Of a stretch of DNA of 64,000 nucleotides, positions 32,511 to 44,751 are shown piece after piece. Location of the stretch: contig MCGT01000026.1 of NCBI GenBank assembly GCA_002104935.1, positions 186,001 to 250,000 on the forward strand, read 5' to 3'. Both the position numbers and the translations under genes were made by a program. Origin of the DNA: Hesseltinella vesiculosa. Lineage: Eukaryota > Mucoromycota > Mucoromycetes > Mucorales > Cunninghamellaceae. Every line of letters begins with the position of its first letter. Positions within the stretch are counted from its first letter, which is position 1. Below the pieces are notes generated by a model, which saw nothing but the letters and a program-made list of their open reading frames with translations, was not told where the DNA came from and did not search any database.

Positions 32511-33903
32511 TCACCTTCTTTTTTTTTGTTTTACCTTGGCTTCTGATGTTTTGTCTGGTTGTTGTGTCAAACCCAAAGTGGCACACTTGTAGAAACCACA
32601 TTTCTAAAAAAAGGAATGTCATGTTGGTCAGTGTGGGGTTTATCTTGCGAGGCTGGCATTACCTCGGACCAAGAGGAGCAGCAGAGCCAACAGAAAGCGT
32701 GACCACAAAACGAACAGTCGACCTTGTTACAGCCTTCATCTCTGGTGATGAGGATCGAGCAACTAGGGCATCGTTTACTGCATAACAAAAAAAAAAAGAA
32801 GGGTAGGCGTTTCTTCTGTTTTTGGCAAGAGTTACCTGTGCTCAAGTTTCCATTTGATTGGATCCATGTCGGTTGACCCGGTCAGCGTCATTCTTTGCTG
32901 CATATTGGCTTCACATGTTCGACCCAAATGTTTCTCATAACCACATTGGAGGCAAAATGGAGTGCAGCAGGCCGAGTTTGGGCTGTGAAACACAAAAACG
33001 TCAATGCCGCGCCAAGTTTGAATGAGATGTTTACCATTCCACATTTGGGAAAAAGGAGATATGCGAGAATTGAAGGCGTTTCCAGGTTTCCGATTTCATG
33101 TCCAAAAGCAAGATCTGGCGGGAGATGGAATAGACTTTGGAGATTTGGCTTGGGTCATGCAGATCGTGGTCAACAAAATCCATGAGGGTGACCATGGTTC
33201 GTTTGTGCAGGGAGTGCAGGGTGGAATTCCGCCAGTCTTGCTGTTCAAAGGTCGTGGCCAGTTGGTGGATATCTGAATGGCGGTGGAGCCTGCTGTTGCA
33301 GACAGCCAACAGTTCCAAGATCATTTTTTGGATCAGTTTGGACCGATGGCCATCACTAATTTTTTTTTTTTAAAAAAAAAAAAAAAAATACGTGGTCAGT
33401 GTGTCACGCGCAGACGAAGATAAAAAGGTACCTGTGATGGAAAAACGGCCTGGGTTTTGTGTATTCGCAGGCAACCGTTTCTGTCTCACACCGAGGGCAG
33501 TGCCTCGAGAAACTCCGATAGGGTCGATTGTGTTTGTTGTAGAGTTCGACGGTGTCTTCTGGGACGTACTTGCTCCATTCACTCTGGGCTATGTGGATCT
33601 GGCAAACAGGACAGCGAATCTTTTTCACAGACAGGCCCCAAGACGACGTCACCACTTCTTTGACGTACCTAGAGGTCAGCATGATCCGCCGGAGTGGGAA
33701 TAGCCGAAGGCGGTAAAAATTAAAAAAAATTCTAACCAACCTTTTTGTCACAGACACTTTTCACGAGTTCTTTACTTTTGAAAGCAGTCCAGGCAGAATT
33801 GGTCACGGCAATAATCAAGGCACAAGTCTAGTCTCGCATCAAAGCAGATGGAGCATCGTTCAACCCAGTAGGAGAGGTCTTGCTGCGGTGAAAGGTGGTC
33901 CAT
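32511..33903 (-). CDS. RBR-type E3 ubiquitin ligase
   Basis: Six exons: 33903-33776, 33668-33432, 33355-33035, 32982-32836, 32777-32663, 32603-32511, 346 residues, all phases agree. The order RING1 - IBR - RING2 is visible: CSICFD...[14 protein letters not shown] and later IRCPVC (RING1), [20 protein letters not shown] (IBR), then [30 protein letters not shown] (RING2, positions about 275-305; the Cys of NKVDC is the expected thioester Cys). RBR ligases accept ubiquitin from E2 on that Cys before transfer. No UBA-like or RWD domain is seen. The Met at 33903 follows a good acceptor (TTTTAG), so an upstream exon with more N-terminus may exist. Confidence 0.85.
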
Positions 33904-34217
33904 GAATGGGGAGCAAAATCTAAAAGCAACGAGAGGATTAAAAGGGATGGGAGGAGGATGTCTGTAGGGTGGAGAAAGGTGAGGGGATGAGAAAAGAAAA
34001 AGGTGATAAAAGAAAAATGTCGGCCAGTGGAAGTGGGGTGAATGACCCTGTCCATGTGACCTACAAAAAATAAAAACATGACGGACCATCTCTTCCTAAA
34101 AAGTCACAAGCTGCCCGTGACCCCACCAAAGATCAAGGCATGTGTTCACTGCCATGACAGCGGATGGCGACGAGGCTGTTTATTCTGTTGAGGGGAAAAG
34201 TACAACGGCATTTCAGA
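33904..34217. other. Spacer between RBR ligase and NF-YA
   Basis: It may contain 5' exons of the ligase: the minus strand has acceptor-like TTTTTAG and TTTTTTGTAG sites near 34099 and 34062, but no convincing coding exon. Otherwise T/C-rich. Confidence 0.35.
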
Positions 34218-34907
34218 CTATTGATCTCGATTTTCTTTGTTGCTGGCTTGCACAGGCGAGTCGTCCATCGAAGGATCCAGTTGACCGTTTTTCTGTTCCA
34301 TTTCAGCAATCTCGGCAGCCGCTAAAAAGAAATGCACAGACAGAAAAATGAGCCATCTGGTCCATCGAAGAAAAAAAAGACGCTTACTTAAAAACCGGCC
34401 GCCTGGACCACGAGGACGTCTCATTGCGTGTCGGTGGCGGCTTTCGTGAAGATAAGGTTTCCGTGATCGCGCGGCTGCCTTGTTCATTTCTTCTAGTTTC
34501 AAACGGGCTTCACGTCGTCGAAGGATGCGGTGATACTGCTTGGCATTGACGTACAGAGGCTCTTCTTCTTGCATGGCAGGAGTGGGTGCCACTGTCACGA
34601 GGCCACCACTGGCAGGACGGTAGATACCTGGGTCCAAGGCTTGTACAGCCGTTGGTAGAGCAGTGCTGCTTGCCTATGAACACGAGAAAAAAGAGTCATT
34701 AACGAAGGATTCTGACATTCATTGGCCACTTGCTACCGATTGAGAAAAGGCAGCTGGGGTATTGCCATCGAATTTCTGCAAGTACACATTCAAGAAAAAA
34801 AAAAAAAAACATCAGACCATGTTGAAAGTAAGTTTCCCTTGTGCTATCGTCAGGTCAAACGCGAATTGAATTCACCCCCCCCCCCTTACAGCTTCAGATG
34901 TATTCAT
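34218..34907 (-). CDS. CCAAT-binding factor subunit A (NF-YA/HAP2)
   Basis: Four exons: 34907-34890, 34775-34737, 34673-34388, 34321-34218, 148 residues. The conserved core is complete: [20 protein letters not shown] (NF-YB/NF-YC interaction helix) and, after a short linker, [20 protein letters not shown] followed by GPGGRFLTAAEI (CCAAT-box contact). As NF-YA it would bind the CCAAT box as a trimer with histone-fold subunits B and C. The protein is short: flanking Gln-rich activation regions of animal NF-YA are missing. The first two exons are tiny (6 and 13 codons). Confidence 0.95.
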
Positions 34908-35217
34908 GGTGGACCTAGAATAAAAGAAAAAAACGTAGGGTGTTAAAGAGACAGGGATGGGCATGGGGATCGTTTGCAGCAGCATTGGGTGATAAAATAA
35001 GAAAGGGCTGGACAAGGATTACCTTTCAGATTCTTTACAAGAGGCTAATTGAAAAGGAGAGGAAATACGCGTTGGCCAATAGAGGTTGTTGAAAAGAAAG
35101 AAAACGGAAAAAGGTGATAGGGCAACACTGAGTGAACACAACAAACGAAAAATGATGGGGCGGGGATTCAAAAGCGCTTTAGCTCTTGTGTCACCTTTCT
35201 CGTCTCTGTAAGGAATG

Positions 35218-35248
<31 letters not shown>

Positions 35249-35424
35249 GGCGGCACTGAAGAATGTGTCCGAGCGCATAACAAAAAAAAGACGGGAATTT
35301 TTATTTGAAATGGATGATCTAGCAACTTAAATGGAAGCAACCGGAGCATTTTGTAAATGACAACATGAATAGGGTTGAATGAGACTCGTATGGTTTATAA
35401 TTTTTTATGGGTCAACTAAAAAAA
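34908..35424. other. Spacer between NF-YA and the acidic secreted protein
   Basis: About 500 bp. It contains about 24 consecutive A at 35218-35241 and A/T-rich text. Probably the NF-YA leader and promoter on the left and the 3' end of the acidic protein gene on the right. No gene is seen. Confidence 0.45.
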
Positions 35425-36825
35425 TTAGTAAGCGATCTTTCTGCCACGGGCAGCGCTCTTCTTGCCATGACGGCCTCGGACACCCTTTGTGCTCTTGTGG
35501 CTACCGCCCATGTGACCTTCCGATTTGTGGTGAGGAGCTTGGCCTTCGGAAGCCTTGTGTTCAGCACCAGCATGGCCTTGGTGCATGCTACCAGAGTGAC
35601 CAGCCTTGCTTTCGTGGTGTTGGGGTTGGGCATGGGATTCGGGTTGGTGGTGTTGAGGTGGTTGTTGTTCGTGTTGCATGCCGTGCCAGCCAGGTTCTTC
35701 AGAGTCCTTGACGTCAAGGTGGTCCATGTGCTTGTAGCCTTCCTGGTGCCAGCCTTGGTGGTTGGGCACATCGATGGTAGCAACGGGGCTGACAAAAAAA
35801 AAATCAGGAATGCGAGGTCGGAATTTTTTTTTTTTTTTTTTTTACCTTCCAGTAGCCTTGACAACGGTCCATTGGGTCTTGGTGACGGTCAAGGTGTGAG
35901 CAGTGTCACGAGCAGGAGCCATAGGCAATTCTTCGTGCCAGTCCCAGTGACCATGGCCACCGCGGTGGGAGCTCTTGAAGTCTTCTTCTTCATCATCATC
36001 GTCGTCGTCATCCTCTTCTTCTTGTTGGCGGCTGCCCTTGGTCTTGTTGCCACCCTTGCTGGAGCCCTTGCTGGAACCCTTGCTGGAACCCTTGCTGGAG
36101 CCCTTGTTGGAGCTCATGCTATCGCCCTTGCCGTAGCCCTTGCTCATGCTGTTGCCCTTCATGTCTTCGTTGTCGGAATCGTCGTCGGAGTCGCCGTCGC
36201 TATCCGAGTCGCCATCGCTGTCGTCGTCGGACTCGTAGTCCTTGCCCTTGCCCTTGCCCCAGATCTTGGACTTGCCCTTCTTTTCATCCTTGGACTTCTT
36301 CTTGCCACCCTTGGCCAGCACAAGGTTGCTACGTTGGATCAGACGGAGAGCGGCGGTGCCGGCGTCGTAGGGGCTGTGAGCCTTGATGGAGATGTCGTGG
36401 GCTCCCTTGTCCAGAGGGAAGGTACCCTTGCTGAAGCGGTCGTCTTGCAATGCTTCTTGAGGGGTGTTGGCGAAGATTTCAGCATCTTCGTTGTAGTCCA
36501 CATCAGAGGTAGAGCCGATCAATTCACCGTTGTCGAACACTTCAAAGACATCGCCGTGATGCTTGAAGTCGGTCACCTGCAGACGCACAGGTTCATCCAA
36601 GTTGAACTTGAAGGATTCTCTGGCCAAGGCATCCTTGCCCTTCCAGCGGAACAGGGAGAATTCTTCGGCCAATTCTTGAGCCACCTTGTCACCGATGGCA
36701 ACAGGCGTCAAGTCATCCAAAACTTGTTCAACAGCTTGCTTGGAGTCGCCAGCAACTTCGGTTTCAGCGCGCACAGTTTGCAACAGCAAAGCAATGGCAA
36801 TAGCAATGGTCGTTTTCATCACCAT
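35425..36825 (-). CDS. Secreted acidic protein with Ser-Lys-Gly repeats and a His-rich tail
   Basis: Exons 36825-35846 and 35788-35425, 447 residues. Signal peptide MVMKTTIAIAIALLLQTVRA. Residues about 60-165 look like a small beta-sandwich (FKFNLDEPVRLQVTDFKH, GDVFEVFDNGELIGSTSDVD). Then come a Lys/Gly-rich patch, a Ser/Asp-rich acidic patch, a run of GSSK units, a stretch of about 14 Asp/Glu and a C-terminal His/Gln-rich region ending KKSAARGRKIAY. The beta-rich part resembles a domain common in secreted zygomycete proteins, but I cannot name it. The charge pattern suggests wall or metal/calcium association; that is inference. The GSSK units are also a 15-bp DNA repeat at about 36056-36110. 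Confidence 0.75.
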
Positions 36826-37218
36826 GTTGGAAAGTAGTGTGTAAAAAAAAAAAAAAGTGTTTTGAGAGAAAAAACAAAAACTAAAAAAAAAAAACAGAAG
36901 AAGAAAGAGAAGTGAAAAAAAATTCGCCCTGCTTTTCTCTCTTTTTTCATTGCAAGCAAACATCGCGAACAGCGTCCAGATTAAAACGATGGCTCATACC
37001 AAATGAAAAATTATTTTAAATCAAACCTCAAGGAAAAATATTGGATTCCCATTGTGCAAACACCTCTAAAAGAAATAAGAACAAGTCACCGACACGTTCC
37101 AATGCCATCTCTCATTGACCGTGCCTGGCGGACCTTGCCGTCGGAGCTGTGCCTTAATGATGAAAAAAAAAAAAAAGTCTCGGCCAGCTCTTTTTCTTTG
37201 ATTGCTTTTTACTGCTCC
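36826..37218. other. Divergent promoter region
   Basis: It separates the acidic secreted gene (-) and the SmgGDS gene (+). It has several A and T runs (36843-36856, 36882-36894, 37160-37175). No gene is seen. Confidence 0.45.
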
Positions 37219-39612
37219 ATGACCGAATCCTCATCCATTGTATTGTTACAACAGCAAGTACAAGATATTATCACCACAGGTACATCCCTCTCCTTTTTTT
37301 TTTTTTTTTTTTTTTTTTTATTTTGCCAAACCCAATCGCTGATCTGGATGGCTTGTCCTTTTTTAGATGATGTCGCCCAGCTGGCACCTGCTGTTCATGC
37401 CGTGTTCGAGCAAATGCTGACCATCGACCATCCGTGGCCCCAAGCGACTGAACTTGCTGAATACATCGGTAACGCTGTGCGCATTCGTAAGTATGGACCA
37501 ACACGATGCTCGTCGCTTCATGTTTTTTCTTTTCAGCCGCTCGTAGAGGGCCATTGGCCGAAGCAGATGTGATTGCAGCTGTGGCTGCCCTGATGAAACA
37601 ACCTGATGCGCCCGTGCCATTCTTGATTCAAGCCTTGCGCATACTTGGCAACATCTGCATTGACCGCGGTAAAAGGACACGCTGAAAAAAAGTGCCAAAG
37701 TCTGACATTGTTTCCTGAGTAGACGAGATTCGGCAACGCGTGCTTGCTTCTGACATCATACCCACGGTTGTAACATTATTCAAAAAGGATAGCAAGATGG
37801 ATATGTTCCTGGCTGGCTTTTGCATGAACACCAGCATGGATTATGGTAGGAGGAAATCATGAAGGAAAGAGAGGCTGACTCAGCATCACCGTAGAACCTA
37901 TTCAGCAGGCTCTCGTGGACCATGGTGTCATCCCAGCCCTCGGCCCATTTTTAAAAACCACCTCCATCGACACAACCGAGACCATGGTTCTCAAGACGCT
38001 CGACAATCTTACCAACATCGAGCAAGCGCGCACTCTTTTCGCTGACACGCCGGATTTGATCCAGGACACCCTTGCCTTGTTTGTTCACGCATGGAAAGAG
38101 GACGACATGGACGACTTGGATGCGATGGGAACGCTGGCTGACATTGTGCTGCAGGTGATTTTGGAGAACGACACAGCCCAAGCCTTGGTGGCCCGGTCAG
38201 GCTATCTGGAGGTCCTCATACCCTTTTTGGACGACGCAGTGTCGGTGGACGACAAGGAGGACGAAGACAAGCTCAAAGAGCTGAAGAACACGGTGGGCAA
38301 GATCATTGTCTATGCAACATCCGGCGGTAAAGTCGGAGGGTCCGAAAAAAAATACCTATTCACTGATCCCCCTCCCCCTTTGTAGATGAACTGCTGGAGG
38401 TGCTTTACAAGGATGAGACATTCATGAACACACTCTTCAGTATGCTGTCCGGAAATGAACGCATGACTGAAACGTCTGTGTATATCATTGGCAACTTGGC
38501 TCGAACAGGTCAGACTACAGAATCGGGTCAAACAAGAGCTCATACCTTATTTTAGACGATCACTGCGTGGAATTGGTGCAGCGCTATGCTCTACACGAAC
38601 GGCTCCTAGCCATGTTCAACGAAACCGAAAATGCATTGACTCAGAGCGGCATGCTTGGCTGTCTGCGCCATCTATGCATACCCAAGCAGAACCGGGGCGT
38701 GCTTGGTGAAGCTGGCCTGATCGACTTGGCCTCTCCCTTTTTGGCCCCAACCAAGGACTTGGTCAAACGCAATCAATTCATTGCCGTCACCATCTTGAAG
38801 CTGCTTGCTTCGGAATTTGCCAATGCCCAGCGCATGCTGCATCACCACGACACCTCCATCCTCGATGCCCTGGTCGCCTTCTTCAACCGTATCGACGACG
38901 TTGGTGCCAAGAGCGAAACAACCCGCGTTTATATCCAACTCATCAAGACAGTCTGGCTGGAGAGTAGGTGCCTGGAAAAAAAAAAAAACCAATAATGCCT
39001 CGACCGTGTGCCTGATCTTCTTTTTTTTACAAGACGACACCCACGACCTGCGTCTCCAGCTAGTACAGCCTCTCATCATCCGGTCCATCACTGAGCTTAT
39101 CCGCACCTCCAAATTCCCTGTCCTGAAGAACGATGGCTATATCGCTTTGACAGTGATCTTTGCTGACCATGAATCCGATGCGTCCAAGCAACTGTTGATG
39201 CCAGGTAAGCCCCAGCTCTGAACATCGGTACAACTCCATTGGTAAATACTCATCTTTTTTTAAAATAGTTGTTCCTCTGCTGATAGCGAGCCCCTCAGCC
39301 CAAGAAGAGGCGGACAAGGCGGAGCAGGTGGGAGAGGAACAGATCGCTGAAGAAGAACAAGAAACACGATCATTTTTGCAAGTGGCTAGTGACGATTTGG
39401 TGAATGATAAACTGCCCAAAGAAATCCGTGGCAATGTGGCAACGTTTTTCGATATGGCTATCCGAGCCGCTTATCTTGGTAAGTCGAGAAGCTGTGCTGA
39501 TAATTCTACTGCCTTCCGACTCACCAGTCTCCTTTTTTTTTTTTTTTTTTTCCTGCCAGTGAATGACAATGACGCTGTCCTAGCTTTGAAGGAGGCTGCT
39601 TCCACCAACTGA
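37219..39612 (+). CDS. SmgGDS/RAP1GDS1-type armadillo GTPase chaperone/exchange factor
   Basis: Ten exons: 37219-37279, 37367-37486, 37537-37668, 37723-37845, 37895-38326, 38386-38508, 38556-38963, 39034-39204, 39269-39478, 39560-39612, 610 residues, about the length of human SmgGDS-607. Armadillo repeats are clear: ALRILGNICIDR, MVLKTLDNLTNIEQ, SVYIIGNLARTDDHCVELVQ, GMLGCLRHLCIPKQNRGVLG and DGYIALTVIFADHES follow the SmgGDS repeat register. SmgGDS binds prenylatable small GTPases with polybasic tails (RhoA, Rap1) and acts as exchange factor or escort in the cytosol. Introns interrupt at phase 1 almost throughout. It lies 188 bp upstream of the helicase gene on the same strand. Confidence 0.85.
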
Positions 39613-39799
39613 TGATCTTGATAGGTGCCTGGTTTTTTGTATTTATTTTTCATATGTATTTGTAATAAGGTGGATGGATTTGTAGCGTTCAATAGAAAAC
39701 TAAATGCCAGAGATTTATGCATCCGAAAAGGAAAGTTTGTGTCTTTCCTGCCACTCTTTATTATTATATTTTTTTTTTTTTTGATTGTTTGCTAAAATA

Positions 39800-42324
39800 A
39801 TGGTAGATGCCAAGCTGATCGAGCAACGAGAATCACTTCCTGTGTTTGAATACAAACAAGATCTGATTGATGCTGTTCGTGAATATAGCATCCTTGTGGT
39901 GATTGGTGAGACGGGTTCTGGCAAAACGACACAAATCCCCCAGTATTTGCTGGAGGCTCTGGATGATAATCAACGGATTGGAGTCACTCAACCACGGCGC
40001 ATTGCTGCCATCACTGGTAATGATAGAGTGGGGTTTTTTTTTCTTATTGGCACAGACGAGCTCATCAATGATCTCCAAATAGTGGCGAAGCGAGTCAGCG
40101 AAGAACAAGGTGTAAAGCTCGGCGATGCTGTGGGCTATTCGATTCGATTCGATGATTGCACCAGCAACAAAACCCGCCTGAAATACATGACCGATGGTGT
40201 TCTGCTACGAGAAGCAACGCTAGATCCGCTACTAAGCCAGTACTCTGTGGTGGTGATCGACGAAGCTCATGAACGGACGCTAGAAACAGATGTCCTCCTT
40301 GGCCTGCTGAAACAAACCCACCGACTGCGGCCCGAGCTCAAGATCCTTATCATGTCCGCCACCCTACAAGTTGAAAAGTTCTCGGACTTTTTCGATGGCT
40401 GCCCATTGTTCTCCATCCCTGGCCGCACCTTCCCCGTCGACGTCCACTATGTGCCGGAGGCCCGCAAACTGTCGGCCCTCAAGACCTCCTTTGTTGACCT
40501 GGCCGTCGATACCGCCTGGCATATCCACCAAGTACACCGTAGCACGTCCGGCGACGTGCTCGTCTTCCTCACCGGCCAGCATGATATCGAGCGCGCGTGC
40601 AAGCTGTTCCGCAAGCTGGCCACCAAACATCAACAGCTAGACCACGTCAGCATCTGTCCTCTCTATGCCAGTATGGAAACCTGGGACCAGAAATCCGTCT
40701 TTGCCCCTCCACCTGCAGGCGTGCGCAAAATCGTCTTTTCCACAAACGTAGCCCAGGTATGCCCAAAAAAAAAAAAAAAAATGCGGATGACTTGGCTGAC
40801 TCGCCTACGTAGACTTCCGTGACCATCCCAGGTATTCGCTACGTCGTGGACTCTGGCTTTATCAAGGAGAAATCGTATGACCCAGTGACAGGGATGGATG
40901 CACTGTTGGTGACGGAAATCAGCCAAGCGACAGCCATTCAGCGCGCAGGACGAGCTGGTCGCACCGATGCTGGTAAGGTGTATCGCCTTTATACCGAGGA
41001 CTGCTTTGACAAGATGCGCACCGACCGGATTCCTGAAATCCAACGAAGCAGTCTGATGACCACCGTTCTTGGCCTGAAAAAACGCAACATCATCGACGTC
41101 TTGCACTTTCCGTTTCTGGACCCACCTGACCCACACTTGGTCAAGACCGCACTCAAACATCTGTTTTTACTGGGCGCCATCGACGACGTGGGCCGCCTAA
41201 CAACCCTGGGCGACCAAATGAGTCACTTCCCTCTGCACCCATCGTTGGCCCGTGTGCTAGTGGCCTCAGCCACCGACTACCACTGCAGCCACGAAGTAGC
41301 CACCATTGCCAGTATGATGGCCGGTGAACTGGACCTGTTCCGCACACCCACGCCTCCTCGACACCACCACAAGCACCAACGTGGCGCACCCATGGCCGAC
41401 CCAGAGGTTCAACAAGCCACGGACGACGAAGCCATGGCCCGCGCCATGGTCGAGGCAGAGGAATGCAAACTACGCCTAGCGCATCATAGTGGCGACCATA
41501 TGACGTATCTCAATGTTTGGTATCAATGGCGCAAACGACGGTCTGACCCAAAGCAACAACGGCAATGGTGCCGCGACAATTATGTTCAAAGCAAGGTGCT
41601 TGAGACAGCTGTGAATGTACGAGATCAGCTGATGGATGTTCTAGAAAAACTGCGGCTGCCTCTGAACCATGCACCTCTGCTCGACAGCAGCACCACTTCT
41701 GACAAAGACAGCGATCGTGACACCGGCAAAAGGAAAAAATCAACTCGCCGCCACCAAGTCGACGCCGTCCCGATCCTGCAATCTTTTGTGACCGGCTACT
41801 TTAGCAACGTTGCCAACAAGCAGAAGCATCGTCATGTGTTTTCGCACTATTCCCCCGATTCGCACCTGTTGGATGACGGCGGCGTTGCTGCGCTGGAACT
41901 GCCAGCTTCGTCTGCCGCCGCCTCATCCGCAGCTCTGATGGCCCTGCATCTTCACCCGCTCTGCTCGCTCTCGGATATGATTGACCGTCACCGGCTACGG
42001 TACAGTGACCTGTCCTGGGTCATTTATACGCATGTCACCTATACCCACCGTGCTGTCATGAAAGGCGTCAGCAAGATCGTCTGGGACTGGGTCAAAGCCA
42101 GTGATGGGCTGGCCCGTGTGCACCGGCTAGCCAAGACTCGATTGAATGGTGAAGACCGGCCCGATGTGGAAGAGATGGAGGACGAAAAGACAGAGCAAGA
42201 AATCCAGCAACTGGAAATGCAGCAACAAGCCGAGGAACAGCGCCGGCTAGACCAAGTCAAGCGACGAGCGCAAGAAATCGAGCAAATCCGCCAGCGTGCC
42301 TTAACCCGACGTCGTGTGCAATAA
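39800..42324 (+). CDS. DEAH-box RNA helicase, DHX40-like
   Basis: Exons 39800-40016, 40083-40756, 40813-42324, 800 residues. All motifs are present: I GETGSGKTT (from residue 36), Ia TQPRR, II DEAH (132-135, in VVVIDEAHERT), III SAT (IMSATLQ), IV VFLTGQHDIE, V STNVAQTSVTI and VI QRAGRAGRT. The winged-helix/HA2 region (LKKRNIIDVLHFPFLDPP) and the OB fold follow. The C-terminus adds a Glu/Gln-rich coiled tail ending QRALTRRRVQ. The helicase core best fits the DHX40/Prp22 branch; a splicing or ribosome-assembly role is likely but not fixed. There is an insert of low-complexity His/Arg text near residue 510. Confidence 0.9.
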
Positions 42325-43166
42325 AACATCCTCGCTTGTACGAACCCTTTTCTTGGGTTGGTCCTCCCATCCTTTTGCATCTTCTCTCTCCAAGGTTGGA
42401 TTGTCTTGGTATACTTATTTTTTAGACCTGCATCTCTGCTGGCTGCCACAGAACGGACATAAAAAGATGCATAGACCACCAGAAAACATCAGGAGCCAAG
42501 CATGTTTGAGAAAATGTGTAATTTTGGTCCTCAATGATTGCAATCCGAATATCAGAGTGTTGAGTGTCAGGTTGCGACCTCGGGTGATTTTGTTAAACGG
42601 GCGCTTTTTTTTTTTTTTTTTTTTTGAATAGCCGGCTTATGCTGAACAAATTTATACGCGCACGCCCAATGCGTCTTAGGCGTACGTATGAAAAGCATAA
42701 ATGTCACCAACCTATGCTATGACTAGAGCATACCTAATTTCCTCATTCGAAAAATAGGAGTGTTCAAAAAAAAAAAAAAAAAAAGCAACCGAGCAAGACT
42801 TTGGCTGTCTTCCTTGGAAGCGGAAGAATAAGGAGAAACATCGAGAACTCCCCCTCTCCGTCGACCAATACCTCGGTTGCAGCTTTCTTTTCATATTTCT
42901 GGCTCTCCCTGATCATCAAACTGCAACAAATGTAACAACAAAAAAAAAAAAAAAAAAAAGTCGAGTGCCGCTCTCTGGTCTTGCTCTTTCCTTGGTTCTT
43001 TTCTTTCTTTCTCCTTGCATTCTTTCTCGTCTCCTTCATTCACCCACTCTCATACTTTCTTTCTGTGCTCCAGTGAACGTGCATATATTTTAATTTTTGG
43101 CCTTCCACTTATTGTTTTGCAGCTCATTGATTCATCTGTCACTTTTCGACGAACGAAGCAACAAGA
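42325..43166. other. Spacer upstream of 43167 gene
   Basis: 840 bp with T runs (42605-42625), A runs (42766-42784, 42941-42959) and a pyrimidine-rich CTTTC leader just before the ATG. No coding frame is supported. Confidence 0.45.
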
Positions 43167-44622
43167 ATGCCATCGACAACCATGCTCTTACGCGGGCCCG
43201 ATGACATTGCATTGTCTCCAGTGCAGACATCGTGGGTGTTTGATGAATTTGATACCACTCCCGTTGAACCCTCCATGGACAGCGAAGATGAAAGCCAGGG
43301 CCATGATCCTCTCATGACCGACCCTTCCTTGCCGCCAGCCGCTTCCTACACCACCAACGATCCTTTGCCTCCCCACTTGCAAACATTACCGCTACCATCC
43401 ACCACCATTCTGCATCGCCCCATTCGTGCCATTCCTCGCTTTACGCGCCGCCGCCGCCTGCTATCTGCCAACACTAGCACTATCCCCCCTTCTTCCATCG
43501 GTGTCCATTGGTCACCAACTCCGCATGCTCAATGTTTCATGGATGCCGCTGACTCGCCTGACTCTCCCCTCTCACCCTCGACGGTCTCTAGCTCTCCTAT
43601 GGCCTATTACCCTCTTGGCTTCAAAATCCTCACTCATGATGGCGGTTGCTACAGGTAAAACAAACTGCCAAAAAATAGGAGAAACCACCTCCTTTTTTTG
43701 TTATTTGTTTGCTTTGGTGTTCCACGGTCATTCATGCAACCGCAAGTCTGACACCGACATTTTTTTTTATTACATGCCTTAGTACAACGTACAATATTGA
43801 AAATGTGCTGAGGAATGATCCAACTGTCTACTGGTAAAATCTCTACATCCAAAGCCTCCTTTTTTTTTTTTTACCAGGTTTTTTTTTTCTAGTTCTGGAC
43901 GGGTAGGGGCGGTCAACATCCATTTTTGTTATCGAGGAGGAAAAACCCTGACAGACACCAGCTGTGTATTCACAAGAATCATCATAAAATCACCACAACA
44001 AGGGTAAAGTTGCCATGCCAACCACTTTTTTTTTACTCATCCATCTTTCCTAACAGGTTCACTGCTCCATGTAAAGATCGAGATGAGAGCAGGTGGATAG
44101 GGCGGAAAAGAAAAAAAAGGGAGACTGATCTTTTTTTAAAAAAAATTGCTTGGCAGGCAAAGAAGGACTCGTCTTCATATCACATCAACCAATAGACATT
44201 GATAGTAAGCATGCGTTTTGGAGTACAAGAAAAATGAGGATTCCTCGGAACTGATTTTTTTTTCCCTTGTCCACCATGGCAGAAACACGGCGATTTGATC
44301 AGTACACGCGGGATGACTTTGATCAATACGTTCGATCGACGGATGCCTGTGAAATGGGAAATGACAATCCCGTTGCCTGGTTCACTATCCAAAACAAAAA
44401 GCAGGACGTCATTAATATCGAAGAAAGGTAAAAAAAAAAAAAAAAATTGGAACGCCAGATTGGTAGCTGACCCGCTTTCGTGTTTGGCGCAGGTCGGGCA
44501 AGTACGTGCTGATTAAATTACTTCGGTCCGATCGAGAGGACGACAACATTGACATCCAGTATATTGGGTTTGTTGGCTACGCCGGGCCAAGGTCCTTTGC
44601 AAGCTCTCCCAAACTTCTGTAA
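43167..44622 (+). CDS. Conserved protein with a possible galactose-binding-like C-terminal fold
   Basis: Seven exons: 43167-43654, 43783-43833, 43893-44003, 44057-44070, 44157-44204, 44283-44427, 44493-44622, 328 residues, all phases agree. Exon 4 is only 14 nt. The first 130 residues are Pro/Ser/Thr-rich and acidic (disordered). From about 140 the chain is beta-rich: GRVGAVNIHFCYRGGKTLTD, IIIKSPQQGFTAPCKEGLVF, AWFTIQNKKQDVI, then SGKYVLIKLLRSDRED and NIDIQYIGFVGYAG. The last part resembles F5/8-type or APC10/DOC-like modules, where KYVLIKLL is the strand carrying the fold. No catalytic motif, no signal peptide. Function unknown; a substrate- or ubiquitin-ligase adaptor is one possibility. 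Confidence 0.7.
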
Positions 44623-44751
44623 TATTCATCCTTCAATAAAGAGCTTTACAAAGAATAGACAGAGTGGTTTTTTATTCGGTGTGTAGAGAAAGTCATTTAC
44701 AAAGTGAGAAGAGGAGGTTGCATTCTATTGCCATATCTTGCTTTGCAATGA

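Noticed and set aside
35407..36837. 476-codon open frame on the + strand over the acidic secreted gene
   Set aside because: It is antisense to a protein with signal peptide, consistent introns and domain-like text; it reads as repetitive hydrophobic Val/Leu/Ala, a shadow of the biased codons.
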